A model generated the notes under the pieces. That model was not told where the DNA came from. It searched no databases and worked only from the letters and a program-made list of their open reading frames with translations. Made by a program: the position numbers and the translations under genes. A stretch of 64,000 nt of DNA from Cercis canadensis (Eukaryota > Streptophyta > Magnoliopsida > Fabales > Fabaceae), in contig QAOA01001274.1 in assembly GCA_003255065.1 (NCBI GenBank), positions 115,819 through 179,818 on the forward strand. The letters run 5' to 3'. Shown here one piece after another: positions 34,801 through 45,239 of this stretch (the stretch's first letter is position 1; each line of letters begins with the position of its first letter).

Positions 34801-34810
34801 GCCAACCATG

Positions 34811-35000
34811 CTGTTGTGGGAAAGTGAATTACATTCTCATTAACTTTGAGTGACTTTAAATACATGAAGTGTTTGAGTTTTACAGGGAGACTATGTAAGA
34901 TAATGATAAGGTTAGATACTATGTATTTGAGTGAGTCAACCTAATCTGATATTAACAACCTTAGAGACTAGAGTTTGAGTTTCAAGAGGTCACTACACCA
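34811..35000 (-). repeat. 5' LTR of deleted copia element
   Basis: 190 bp partner of 33377-33566. No TGGTATCAGAGC follows it; its inner edge joins reverse transcriptase sequence after three bases. Confidence 0.9.
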
Positions 35001-35156
35001 ATATGGTGTGCATATGTACATGATATTGTAACAGCTAGGAAGCCCTCCATTTTATGATCCAAGGCCCCCTTCCCCCAACCGCCCCATATTTCATTGAACA
35101 AAGCCTGATCACTTGCTTGCCAGATCAATTGAATGAGCAATAATTGAACCAAAGAC

Positions 35157-35272
35157 AAGAACAAAGCCTCCAGTGCAACCCCCTTAACTTCCACTTCTGC
35201 ATGTTTCTGGATGTTAATCCGATCACAACATGGAGTAGTGGAAGTCTTTTAGGGTTACTAAAGGCTTTTTCC
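35157..35272 (-). ncRNA. MIR477-like: miR477-like precursor hairpin 4 (decayed)
   Basis: Paralogue of hairpin 3: both share CTGGATGTTAAT and CATGGAGTAGTGGAAG around the loop. The minus-strand arms at 35231-35270 and 35163-35206 still pair at both ends, but the middle of the stem mismatches (CTAAAAG against CCCCTTA). The would-be mature 5p is GTAACCCTAAAAGACTTCCAC at 35238-35258, with two changes in the miR477 core. It may no longer be processed. It starts about 155 bp from the deleted copia element's target duplication. Confidence 0.55.
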
Positions 35273-35360
35273 CTTCAATACTCATTTTTAGGCAGATAGG
35301 CTGAATAAATTAAATCTGTTTCTTAACCACATCTACTTACACAAGTCCATTACCCTTATC

Positions 35361-35371
35361 CTTATATATAC
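35361..35371 (-). promoter_or_regulatory. TATA box for hairpin 4
   Basis: The minus strand reads GTATATATAAG about 90 bp upstream of the stem, in the place expected from the other copies. Confidence 0.5.
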
Positions 35372-35389
35372 ATGGATTTACAAATTTTG

Positions 35390-37892
35390 ATGACCCACTT
35401 CAATTTATATTTTATTTTATTGGATTTCGTTACTTGCACCCGCGAAAATTCTTTGTCGATCACGAATAATTGTATCAGAACTACAAATCAGCTTAATATT
35501 CTTTCAAGGTCTAGGTGCTGCTTGGATGGAGAGTGCACAAATGGTGCCAAATTGTGCTTGCTTTTGAGATTATTGCTTTTGACTTTTTCCGATGGCCAAA
35601 CTTCATTTCTTTATAATATTCGGAAAAGACATATTTGTTCGAAACAGACATAATTGTCTATTCGGATAAACTCATCCGAACCGGTTAACTGAATTAACCA
35701 TCATCCATATATTGAAACCAAATGTTAAAATATTTGTCAAATCAATCAAGTCTCAAGTGCCCAAGTGCTAATCAAAGACCATTAATAGGCTTTGACTTGC
35801 TAGGCTATTTGGGCTTGCCAAATGGGCTTGTGCCCATTTATCTAAAGTTACTCTATAACTTTAATTTACCTTTATAAAGCCTTTTAGATACTCTAATTTA
35901 ACCAATGTGAGACTTGGTTTTATAAACACATTTACAACCTATTTCAATATAACACATATCAACTCCCATAATTTAGATATATTTTCTGAATATTGATATA
36001 GGTTACAATGGGTTATACTCTTAATTTTAGCCTGTATTTTTTTTTCTTTCCCTAAAAGATAGGATATTTAAATTATAATGTATATTTACATATATTTTGG
36101 AGAAACTCCTTTTATGAGAAAGTGTAAATATTTAAGTCACTAATAATATTATTACAGTAACATCACAAATCACCAAGAAGTCAACACATAAGGACTTTAT
36201 CCAAGGTCCTCGAAAATCCCAAACTTTAAAAACTAAGTACTTGATCATTTGAGTTATTGCTTAGGTTAATTTTAGCATGCATTTCACTTTTAGTATGTAG
36301 AACATGAAAAATAACATGCACAATACAACTTTATGTATTATACCAAGAGAAAGTCTCTGCACTATAAAACTTCTATATATACTATTTTTCAATATGATAG
36401 ACATACTAGTATTAATAAATTTTTTATTTTTAATTTATAAAACTAAGCCATGGATACGATTTGTAATTAGTAATTTCTCCCTACCTAGCTAGTTTCACTT
36501 TTACGCAAAACATTCATATGCCAAATAATACATAATAAAGATTGTTACCATATTTGTACCAAAAAGCCTATGGTCAATTTGTATTGAAATTGTTTTTAAG
36601 GCTTCTGACTTCTATATTTGAATCCATAGCCAAAGTACCAAAAAGAATATTGTTATCATATTTTTGTTGAGTTTGTATGGACCCATACATATTAAATATA
36701 TGTACATTATACTATAAACTGGTTTTTTTTTGGTTATATGACGAAATTGAGGCTCGAATTCTTCATCCTCCTATAAACTATCATAACTTCTCATCACTAG
36801 ATCACATCTAATAGTTTACTATAAGCAGGTTTTAAACAAGAAATAAACAGTGTCATAAACTAGTTGTTGATGATCTAAAAGAGCAAATTAATATTACTTT
36901 ATTTGAAATTGTTGTTTTTGACTAACCAAAGTCTTAAATGTGTTGAAAATTATTTATTTAAGACTAATGTTATATTTAACNCTTAAATGTTTTGAAAATT
37001 ATTTATTTAAGACTAATGTTATATTTAACCCGAAAAAATCTATCAGAATCTTCCCAAAATTCAAATTTGGTTATTAATGAAACAAAGTTGTGGGATCCAC
37101 ATATTTAAAAAAGGATATTTATAAGTCTACATCATTTTGGCAGCAATTTTGACTGTGTAGTATTTCATTATTGAATGAACACAAACAAGCCTTCATCAAG
37201 CTTGTTCATGACTTATTCAATGAATACATTGGTTTACTTATTCCCGTATTTATCTTAGATATATTGCAAAAAGAACGGATACACATGAATAGAAGAAATT
37301 AAAACTGGAGAAGGGTCAGCTAAATCGAAGTTCCAAATTCAGCTTGAGCAATTTTAGTTCAATTATCGGGAATTCAGATTTGAACTCTTTTAGCTAACGA
37401 TAAGTTAATTAGTCATCACTTCCTTGAAGATATACCATGGTTAACAACGGTGCCTTCCAAATGAAATGTACTTTTGGTTTTAAGTTTTCGTATAAAATAA
37501 TTCGGTAGAAATTTTCTTTTTATAATTTTTGGTTCGACATCTATCAAGAAAGGCAAGATCAACTAATAGTTTGGTTCAATATATTGTGGTCAATAAAAAT
37601 GCTTTTTATTTATTATGAAAAAAATTATACTGAAGTTTTTCTAGGGGTTTATATTGAATGAACAATCTTTTAGGAAGTAAAATTTTTATTTGAAAACCCT
37701 TTCTATCATGACAAACGGAGTTTAAGGCTTAGTTCTTGCTAATTACGTGATCTACGGAAATTCTTGAAATGCATACACTAATCAGGGATTTAGGTTGAAA
37801 ATGGGAACCTTCCTTTACTTGTTCGGAAACTAAGAAATAAAAAAAGGTTGAATGACATTATATTTGATACTCTATTATCTTATCTCCTAGAC
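35390..37892. other. Intergenic, nothing recognised
   Basis: AT-rich DNA. A 93-codon frame at 35372-35653 shows no domain. A single N at 36981 separates two copies of a 47 bp segment (36934-36980 and 36982-37028), another unmerged overlap. Confidence 0.5.
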
Positions 37893-37897
37893 CTTAA

Positions 37898-38979
37898 TGT
37901 TAGTCCCACAAGTCTCTAGTCCTGTTTTAATGATAACATAATGTCTTGTTATTTCTAATTTGTGTTATTTTTTTCTAAGTTCTTATTTATAACAGATTTG
38001 AAAAGAAGCCTTGAAGAACTTGTTCTTGCCTCTGTGATTAAGCTCCTTTGGATAATGAGAGTTTCAAATATTGTTGATGTGGACAAGCTTGTCGAGGACT
38101 CCAACCAAATTTAGCCTTTTACAATCTAACTAAGAGTTGTGTTAGTTGAGATTGGAAAGTTCCTTCTTGAAGTAACTGATGTAAGGTCCTTGCTTCAAGG
38201 AAAAGTTTATCTACCTTCTTTTACACAAAGTAAGGCTTTATGGAACAAAAGGACAAAAGACTTTTTAGTTGATTGACATTGTGTCAACTGATAGGTGGCT
38301 CTTCCTTTGCCTCTCTCATAGTCTTTCACGTGCACAAGAAAGGAAATATAACAAGGGAACTTCTAAGAGGCTTCAGTATGCATGAAGAGTAGTGAGAAGA
38401 AAATATTTTAGAGAGAGAAGGAAGTCATTTTCAAGAGTTCTACTCTTCTTCATCCTTTTGGTTATCTCTTCATGTTTCAAGAACTTCATTGTAGCATATC
38501 TACTTTGTAAGAAAGTTTCTTCTTTGGGGCTGAACCAAAACACTTGGGTTTTGTATCTGAATTTCTATGGGAGAAATCCATAAGAGTGATCTTTAGTGAG
38601 TTAGAGAGAGAGTTTATGGTTAGCTTAAAAAACAAAAACATGGTTGTGAAGCTTGAAAAAATAAACTTGAAGAATAGTAAAACCCCATGATATGGGAGAA
38701 GTGGATGTGGGCATGTTAAGCCGAGCCGCTATAAAGATTCTTGCAGATTTTCTTTCTCTTCATCTATGATCTTTTAGATTAATTTCTGTTTAGTTCTACA
38801 TGGTTTACTAAGTTATCTCTTTGTATTCAAATATGATATTTGTCAAAAAACTAGTTTGTCAGAAGTAGTTCTTAATCAAATCTGTGATTTGAATTTGTTT
38901 ATATTAGAATTTTTTTTTTAAGAGCAATTTTTAACTATTCCTATTCACCTCCCTCTTGGAATAGACCCTGCAACTCTCA
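37898..38979 (+). mobile_element. Sirevirus solo LTR with CTTAA target duplication
   Basis: In plus orientation it begins TGTTAGTCCCACAAG and ends CTGCAACTCTCA, the reverse complement of the LTR ends of the Sirevirus at 8592-21896. CTTAA flanks both sides (37893-37897 and 38980-38984). Length 1082 bp, like the full LTRs. No internal sequence remains, so LTR-LTR recombination is the likely origin. Confidence 0.9.
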
Positions 38980-39333
38980 CTTAATTGGTTATAACAATGA
39001 ATACTAGCAATTATGTTTTACTAATTATAAGTTGAATCAAATGGTTGCATGGGAATTTTAACATATAAAACTTATACCTAATAATTTGCTTTGAGGATTA
39101 TCTGTTCTTGACATAGTGTGAATGGTTGAGTTCAATCCTTGTTGAGTTTTTCATTGACAATAAACTTAGACGAGCACAGCTTGAAATAATGGTTGCTGAT
39201 CTCTCATCTATGCTGATCATAAAGCTTCAAGGATATAGTCCCAGGATATATCCCTCAGAAAGCTCTTGGCATGGTAAGGAAGTTGATACCCGTTTAAATC
39301 CTTATTCCTCATTAACACTCATGGCTCATTTGA

Positions 39334-39443
39334 TGGAGGGTTGAGCCTAGTCACTCACTTTCCAAGAGGAATGCCTATGTTGATATCCTTGCTCAAATGG
39401 AAGCAATTGGTAGGCAATGCGTTGCCCAAATGGCTCATTCATG
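39334..39443 (+). pseudogene. RNase H-like gene fragment, copy 1
   Basis: The frame reads His-Ser-Leu-Ser-Lys-Arg-Asn-Ala-Tyr-Val-Asp-Ile-Leu-Ala-Gln-Met, close in pattern to the His...Arg-x-Asn...Ala-Asp-x-Leu-Ala motif near the end of plant non-LTR-type RNase H domains. Stops bound it on both sides. A diverged copy is at 40968-41099. Assignment is by this short motif alone. Confidence 0.35.
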
Positions 39444-39829
39444 AGATGAAAATAATAAAAGGTTTTTAACGCACATTTGATGAAGTGAACATTTCAAGTA
39501 TATAAACTGACTAGATTGTAAGCTTGATTGAACCAGCTAACCCAGTTAGGAAACACCTAGCTGCGCAGCTACGTTAAAAAGTTTATAGCGTAACTTATAA
39601 TAGAAGTAGAAATATGAAGGTGAAAAGGGTTTTGAAATTCTAAAGTCAAAACATAATATTTGACCAATTGAACACGATTAATTAATAGGTATAAAAAATT
39701 AAGTAGAGTTATATGTGCAGTATATAAGATTTTCTGTACCTAAAGATATAGATTTCATTGACTAATCACCTATATATTAATATTATCACTTATTCACTGA
39801 CCAATCCAACCAAAAGAAGGTTTCAAATT

Positions 39830-39915
39830 CCGTCAAAAGCTCTCAAATTTCCTTCAAAGGCCTGCAACATTACATGGAATATTGGAAGCCTTTGAGGGAA
39901 CTTGGAAACTTCTCC
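39830..39915 (-). ncRNA. MIR477-like: miR477-like precursor hairpin 5
   Basis: Minus-strand 5' arm at 39912-39878, short loop, 3' arm at 39872-39838. The pairing has one bulge and two mismatches in the core. The candidate mature 5p is AGTTCCCTCAAAGGCTTCCAA at 39882-39902, which matches the miR477 core exactly. The star arm contains GGCCTTTGAAGGAAAT. Confidence 0.75.
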
Positions 39916-39982
39916 CATTCATATATGACAATTCTTTCATGTTTATCTCACTACCTTACTATCAGAAACCACGTTTTCGTGG

Positions 39983-39992
39983 CCTTATATAG
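39983..39992 (-). promoter_or_regulatory. TATA box for hairpin 5
   Basis: The minus strand reads CTATATAAGG about 70 bp upstream of the stem. The adjacent ACCACGTTTTCGTGG is an inverted repeat, partly kept at hairpin 6. Confidence 0.6.
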
Positions 39993-40967
39993 AAATCAAT
40001 GGCCTAAATCTGACAAACTGATTGAATCATCTGTTCAATACCAGCACGTACCACCATACAATATTAGAAACATTATCTAGTTGCCTCATTTTCCAGATTC
40101 GGTTCTCCATTATTCTAAAAAGGACTTTGTTATTTGTCTTTATCATAAAGGAAACTAATCACTCTATAATATAATGTAGTAGTTGACTTTATTTTATCAC
40201 ATCAATTGATTTGCAACTTGTATAGAAGAGTTTTTGAAACCTTCTAACATTAAGAGCAAGGATATGTGCTGCCAGTATAGGGTGTGTTACTGACGCACAT
40301 TAACGTGCACTAATATTTTTCTTTTCTGTATAACACTGTATTTAATTCTTTTTGGTCTTTTGTAAATGTAATAAACTGGAAAAAAAAATGATATGTTCGC
40401 ATATTGTTAGGTTTTCTTTCCTTTTTTTTTTTTGTAATATATTTTATTTAAGATTATTTTATATTAGACTTCTGCAAGAGGCCTATTCAACAAAGGATTG
40501 GTCTCCAAGACCAATGTCACACTTATGAAAGGGATCAAAGCCTATGACATTACTTGATATAAGTATAAAAAACAAAGGAAGATCACTAATTAAAATAATA
40601 TAGTAAAAATGCTATGAAGTGCATATTAAGATTATCATTGCCCGGAAAAAAATTGGGTGTGAACAAATGGCATCCAGTTTGACATTCTTCTTTCCATAGG
40701 CTTTGATTCCTTAAATAATAGATGATATTTGCATTTAGTGTTCTTACAAATATATGGTAGTTCCTATGGCGCATAAGTCACATTGTCCTCCAAGGAAGCC
40801 AAAGGCCAATTTTGCTGCCAATGATTGCGTAATTACTATTACCTTAGCCCATACGCTCATTAAGAATTATACTTCACATGTGAAATGGTGATCAAGGAAT
40901 ATGATCCATTAGTTTTTGTATATTGTGAGAGAATACTTCACATAAACTCACTCATATGGCTCATTGA

Positions 40968-41099
40968 TGGAGGGTTAAGCCTTGTCACACGCTTTCCAAA
41001 AGGAATTCCCGTGTTGACATCCTTTCTGTAATGGTAGCAAATGTGAGGCAATGTTTTGCTGAAATGGCTCATTCATCACATAAGAACATTCATTGCTCA
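40968..41099 (+). pseudogene. RNase H-like gene fragment, copy 2
   Basis: Same motif as 39334-39443 (Thr-Leu-Ser-Lys-Arg-Asn-Ser-Arg-Val-Asp-Ile-Leu), diverged. Similarity to copy 1 continues downstream to about 41265 (the TTTGATGAAGTGAACATTTC segment). Confidence 0.35.
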
Positions 41100-41340
41100 T
41101 TTATCCCCGCTTTTAGCCAACTACCTGAGACTTTACCTGCTTAACTGACTAGGACCTCCAAAACAATTGTACCAATCCCTTAAGAATAATTGTCATTACA
41201 ATGTAAAAAATAGAGGTTTTGAACGCAAATTTGATGAAGTGAACATTTCAAGCTTATAAACTAACTAGATAAGCTTTGTCTATACCAGTTAGGTTAGTCA
41301 CTAATATTCTTCCAAAAGAATAGCACATGCAGATAGAGCA

Positions 41341-41985
41341 CACCTGGTTCAGATGATACCTTATAAGGTTGATGGCCAACTATCGAATCCCAATTACCCA
41401 ACATCACTCTAGATGGTCTTCCCAAGCAGGGCTTTTATTTGGTAGGTAACATCGATGAAGCTACTACAAAAGCTATGAACTCAAAAATGGAGAGCAAATT
41501 GAAGAAATGACCTTAAATCTTTGTGTATTGACCCCAAATCGAATTGTTTGGGATTCAGAAGAGAAGGATATTATTTTATTTACAAATAGTGGACAAATTG
41601 ACGTATTGCCGAATCACGCTCCTATTGCCACCGTTGAGATATAGGTATATTGAGAATACACCTTAACAACCAATGGTTAATGATGACTTTGATGGGTGGT
41701 TTTGCTAGAATAGGCAATAATGAGACAACTGTTTTAGTAAATGATATGGAGAAGGGTAGTGACATAGATCCACAAGAAGCTCAGCAAACTCTTCAAATAG
41801 CATAAGCTAGGCACTAAAAATTTTAGCTTCCTCTATCTAATGACAGAAAAGGAGTATAATTCTTGTTGATCATCCCTTTACTTTTGCTAGCTATTCCAAG
41901 ATGCCATTGTCGTTGAAGACGAACTTGAGTCATATACATCAACATTGTTAGTGCTACAATTAATTCTGCAGTCACTATTTTTGAT
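41341..41985. repeat. Local duplicate a, hosting the plastid insertion
   Basis: ACCTGGTTCAGATGATACCTTATAAGG and the segment CTTGTTGATCATCCC...ATTAATTCTGCAGTCA (about 41861-41975) recur in duplicate b at 41986-42456. Duplicate a carries the atpB-atpE insert; duplicate b carries a small solo LTR at the matching region. Confidence 0.75.
41409..41811 (+). pseudogene. Nuclear copy of plastid atpB 3' end and atpE
   Basis: The sequence encodes the last 33 or so codons of the ATP synthase beta subunit (Asp-Gly-Leu-Pro...Asn-Ile-Asp-Glu-Ala-Thr). The atpE start overlaps the atpB stop as ATGA at 41507-41510, the arrangement found in plastid genomes. The epsilon frame reads well for about 45 codons and then has a stop and frameshifts near 41636-41700. 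Later pieces ([10 protein letters not shown], and [10 protein letters not shown]) remain readable in other frames. It is a decayed plastid-to-nucleus transfer, not a working gene. Confidence 0.92.
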
Positions 41986-42456
41986 ACCTGGTTCAGATGA
42001 TACCTTATAAGGTTTGATGTCCAAGGATCAAATCCTTATTAGCCAACATCACTCACACTAAAAAAAAAAATTAGCTTCCTCTATCTTGTAGAAGATTAAT
42101 CTTGAGTATAAAAGATAAATTCTATTGATAATGATTGAGTAGTACATGTATATGTATCTGTATCTATACAAGAATGTAACTCTAACAAACTATTAACCCT
42201 AGCCTAATTTACTGTAACTAAATTACAAAACAATTCAAAAGAATATGTTATCCTTTACCTGAGGATTTGGTTACAGTGTTGTGTGAATTGAAAACTCTAT
42301 CATATCTAATGACAAGAAAACGAAAGAGTATCATACTTGTTGATCATCCCTTCACGTTTGCTAGCTATTCCAAGATGCCGTTGTGGAAGATGAACTTGAG
42401 TCATATACATCAACACTGTTAGCGCTACAATTAATTCTGCAGTCATTATTTTTGAC
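41986..42456. repeat. Local duplicate b, hosting a small solo LTR
   Basis: Partner of 41341-41985. It lacks the plastid sequence and has the solo LTR at 42087-42302 inserted in TAGCTTCCTCTATCT. Confidence 0.75.
42087..42302 (-). mobile_element. Small solo LTR (TRIM-like) with TATCT target duplication
   Basis: 216 bp, TGTAGAAG...CTCTATCA on the plus strand, flanked by TATCT on both sides (42082-42086 and 42303-42307). Its reverse complement aligns with the solo LTR at 48279-48504. Removing it restores the match between local duplicates a and b. Confidence 0.8.
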
Positions 42457-42611
42457 ATGCTTGATATCAATTATCAGGAATTAATTGAAGCTATATGTCC
42501 AGTATATAAGATTATCAGTGGCTAAAGATATAGATTTCATTGACTAATCACCTATATATGAATATTATCACTTATTCACTTACCAACCCGAACCACAAGA
42601 AGATTTCAAAT

Positions 42612-42700
42612 TCCATCTAAAGCTCTCCAGTTTCCTTCAAAGGCCTCCAATATTACACGGAATATTGGAAGCCTTTGAGGGAACTTGGAAACTTCACCCA
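42612..42700 (-). ncRNA. MIR477-like: miR477-like precursor hairpin 6
   Basis: Minus-strand arms at 42692-42661 and 42654-42622 pair almost perfectly through CCCTCAAAGGCTTCCAATATT, with a loop of about 6 nt. The candidate mature 5p is AGTTCCCTCAAAGGCTTCCAA at 42665-42685, identical to that of hairpin 5. Retention of a near-perfect stem in a diverged duplicate argues for selection or a recent copy. Confidence 0.78.
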
Positions 42701-42767
42701 TTCATGTAAGACAATGCATTTGCGTTTTTATCTTACTACCATACGATCAGAAGCCACGTTTCTTTGG

Positions 42768-42777
42768 CCTTATATAG
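42768..42777 (-). promoter_or_regulatory. TATA box for hairpin 6
   Basis: The minus strand reads CTCTATATAAGG about 70 bp upstream of the stem, equal in position and sequence to that of hairpin 5. Confidence 0.6.
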
Positions 42778-43089
42778 AGATCATTAGCCTTTGCCTCATT
42801 TTCCAGATTCGGTTCTCCATTCTCCTGAATAGGACTTTGTTCTTTGTCTTTGTCATGAAGGAAATTAATCACTCCAGAATATAATCTAATAGTTGACTTT
42901 ATGTATCTTACCAATTGAAGGTTGTGTAGCCAATTTAGCCAAGTGTCATGGCTGAGCATGCTAGTGGGATTGTGCTGCTACTATAGAGTGTGTTACTTAT
43001 GCACATTAACATGCTCTAATATTTCACTTTTGTGTCTAGAGCTGAATTTATTTATTTTTGGTCTTTTGTAAACGTAATAAACTGACCAA

Positions 43090-43092
<3 letters not shown>

Positions 43093-43131
<39 letters not shown>

Positions 43132-43159
43132 NNNNNNNNNNNNNNNNNNNNNNNNNNNN
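43093..43159. repeat. (TA)n tract followed by a 28-N gap
   Basis: The TA run 43093-43131 ends in N 43132-43159; the true repeat length is unknown. Confidence 0.95.
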
Positions 43160-43660
43160 CTTTTTCTTTATTTTTAATTTTTCATTTAAGATTATTTTAG
43201 ATTAGACATAAGCAAGTTCAACAGAGGATTGGCCCCAAGACCAATGTCGAAGTTATGAAGCAAGCACAATTACAGCATAAAACTAAATTACATGATAAAA
43301 GTATAGAAAAATGAAAACTCATTACTCAGCTTTTGCTTGAGTAATGAATTTTCATTAGCAAAAAAAAGTATAGAAAACAAAGGAAGATTACTAACTAAAA
43401 TAATGGAGTAAAAGCAATGAAGTCCACGGCCTTTAATTCCCTAAATAATAGATAATATTTCATTTAGTGTTTACGAATATATGGTAGTTCCAATGGTGCA
43501 TAATTCACATTGTCCTCCAAGGAAGCCAAAGGCCAATTATGCAGCCAATGCTTCCGTAATTGTTAGGTTAATATGCTCATTACCAATATTACTTCACATA
43601 TCAAAGGGTTATAAAGGAATATGATGTATAACTTTTTGTATATTGTGAGAGAATATATCT

Positions 43661-45162
43661 CCAAACCACGCCCTTCTGTATTCAACAGCTTTTCTAAGAG
43701 AACAAATGTTCAGAATCTTTTTTGGCGTAACAAATAAAAATAAAAGAAAATAAGGAAAGCGTGCTGTTGATCACATGTCTGATTATAGCTACACTAGATC
43801 TGTAGACTATTGTGAAGAATATGTGCCTATTGTGACTTCTGAGAAGTGACAATTACCTTAAGCCTGATTGTAAGCAACTGTAAACCATATTGGTACAATA
43901 ATAATATTAAAGTATTCTTTGTATTTGAATTGTATCTTAAGTTTGTTGTAATTGCTCATTCTATCATTAAAAATCCATCTACATATATATCCGCTGTCTT
44001 TGAATTAGGTCATTTAGTTAAAATGTACTTCAATAACACGAAAAAACGTTTTTTTTTTCTCTCTTTCTCTGTCTCTCTCTGGGTGTTCCATCCCAAAAAA
44101 TTAGGCTTAAATATAACTTTCCCTTCTAACTTTTGAAAAATTTTAGTTCAAATATTTTGTCCTTGTAGTTTTTGAATTAGAGAAATTAAATTTTCTGCAC
44201 TTAACGGCAGTCACACGCGTTAGAATAATTGTGCTAACCACACTGGCAACAACTTGATGACATGATAATGGTGTTTTACAATAACATATTGTTAGATATA
44301 AAATCATTTTTAGGTATTCATCTAACATCTTAAATTGTTTAGATGAATCAAATATTAACACAAATTTTTGTTGCTGATCGCCACATCTCATAATAGAGTA
44401 ATTGACCACTCGTAAACGATAGGACAAAGTGGCACAAGAACATAACATTTTGTGAAAGACTTTTTGGGAAAGCTTAAAGAATGGTATCCAGTTTGTCCTT
44501 TACTCTTTTCCAATGGAGCATAATTCACAACGTACAGCATGTTTATGACTTTAAATATTCAAATCTTCATTTGCACCAAATTAGAATCAAATCAGGAGAC
44601 ATTGCTAATTAACCACATGTCTGCATACCACGTACATTATAGAAGATAAAGTATAGAAAAGGGAAAACAATCTCAATTGTATTCAGTAACTTTCTATCAA
44701 TATATACAGAGTTTTTTGAGTAACAAACTAAAAAAGTATTCCCTAGTGCTATCCTACATTTGAATATAACATTTGAACTAATTCTAAGGATAAGATATTA
44801 AAGAATCATATGTCAAGATTGTAACTGAAAGTGGTTACAGGGGAAATATGTGACTGTCATGTGACTAATACTCCTTTACATTATACCTATAGTGAAGAAT
44901 ATTTGCGTCTTGTGGCTTCTGAAAAGTTAGTGACCATCATTCTTTACCATAATCCAGTCTTTAAGAACCTTGTAAACTATTAGGTATCAGAATCGATCAT
45001 GTTTTACAGTGTTTTCTTCTTAGTATCCGAGTCCTTTCTTAAATAATTATAAATCTTCATTCCATTGTTAGAAATCAATGTAAAATATACCCCAACATGA
45101 TTATTGAACGAAAAATATCTTAATAACGTGTAAAACATTTATTTCATCTAAAAATTTAAGAT

Positions 45163-45239
<77 letters not shown>

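Larger units (their letters stand above)
33377..35000 (-). mobile_element. Internally deleted copia element with LTR pair and ATATG target duplication
   Basis: Two 190 bp LTRs (33377-33566 and 34811-35000) differ at only a few bases and are flanked by ATATG (33372-33376 and 35001-35005). Between them, on the minus strand, is only the reverse transcriptase to RNase H part of pol. Gag, protease, integrase and the primer-binding site are absent: the 5' LTR runs directly into reverse transcriptase. The polypurine tract (GAGGGGGCGTAT on the minus strand) next to the 3' LTR is intact. It belongs to the same lineage as the plus-strand element at 50093-64000. Confidence 0.9.
39690..40930. repeat. Duplicated unit 1 carrying miR477-like hairpin 5
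   Basis: Matches 42478-43660 over most of its length, from AGATATAGATTTCATTGACTAA through the hairpin, the CGTTTC/TTTTCG TATA region and the GACCAATGTC segment near 40511. Identity is patchy, with indels, so this is an old tandem duplication. It includes no gene other than the hairpin. Confidence 0.8.
42478..43660. repeat. Duplicated unit 2 carrying miR477-like hairpin 6
   Basis: Partner of 39690-40930. Contains a (TA)n tract and 28-N gap at 43093-43159 not present in unit 1. Confidence 0.8.

Noticed and set aside
43846..44448. Two opposite-strand frames of about 100 codons
   Set aside because: AT-rich composition, no domains, no promoter or splice context.
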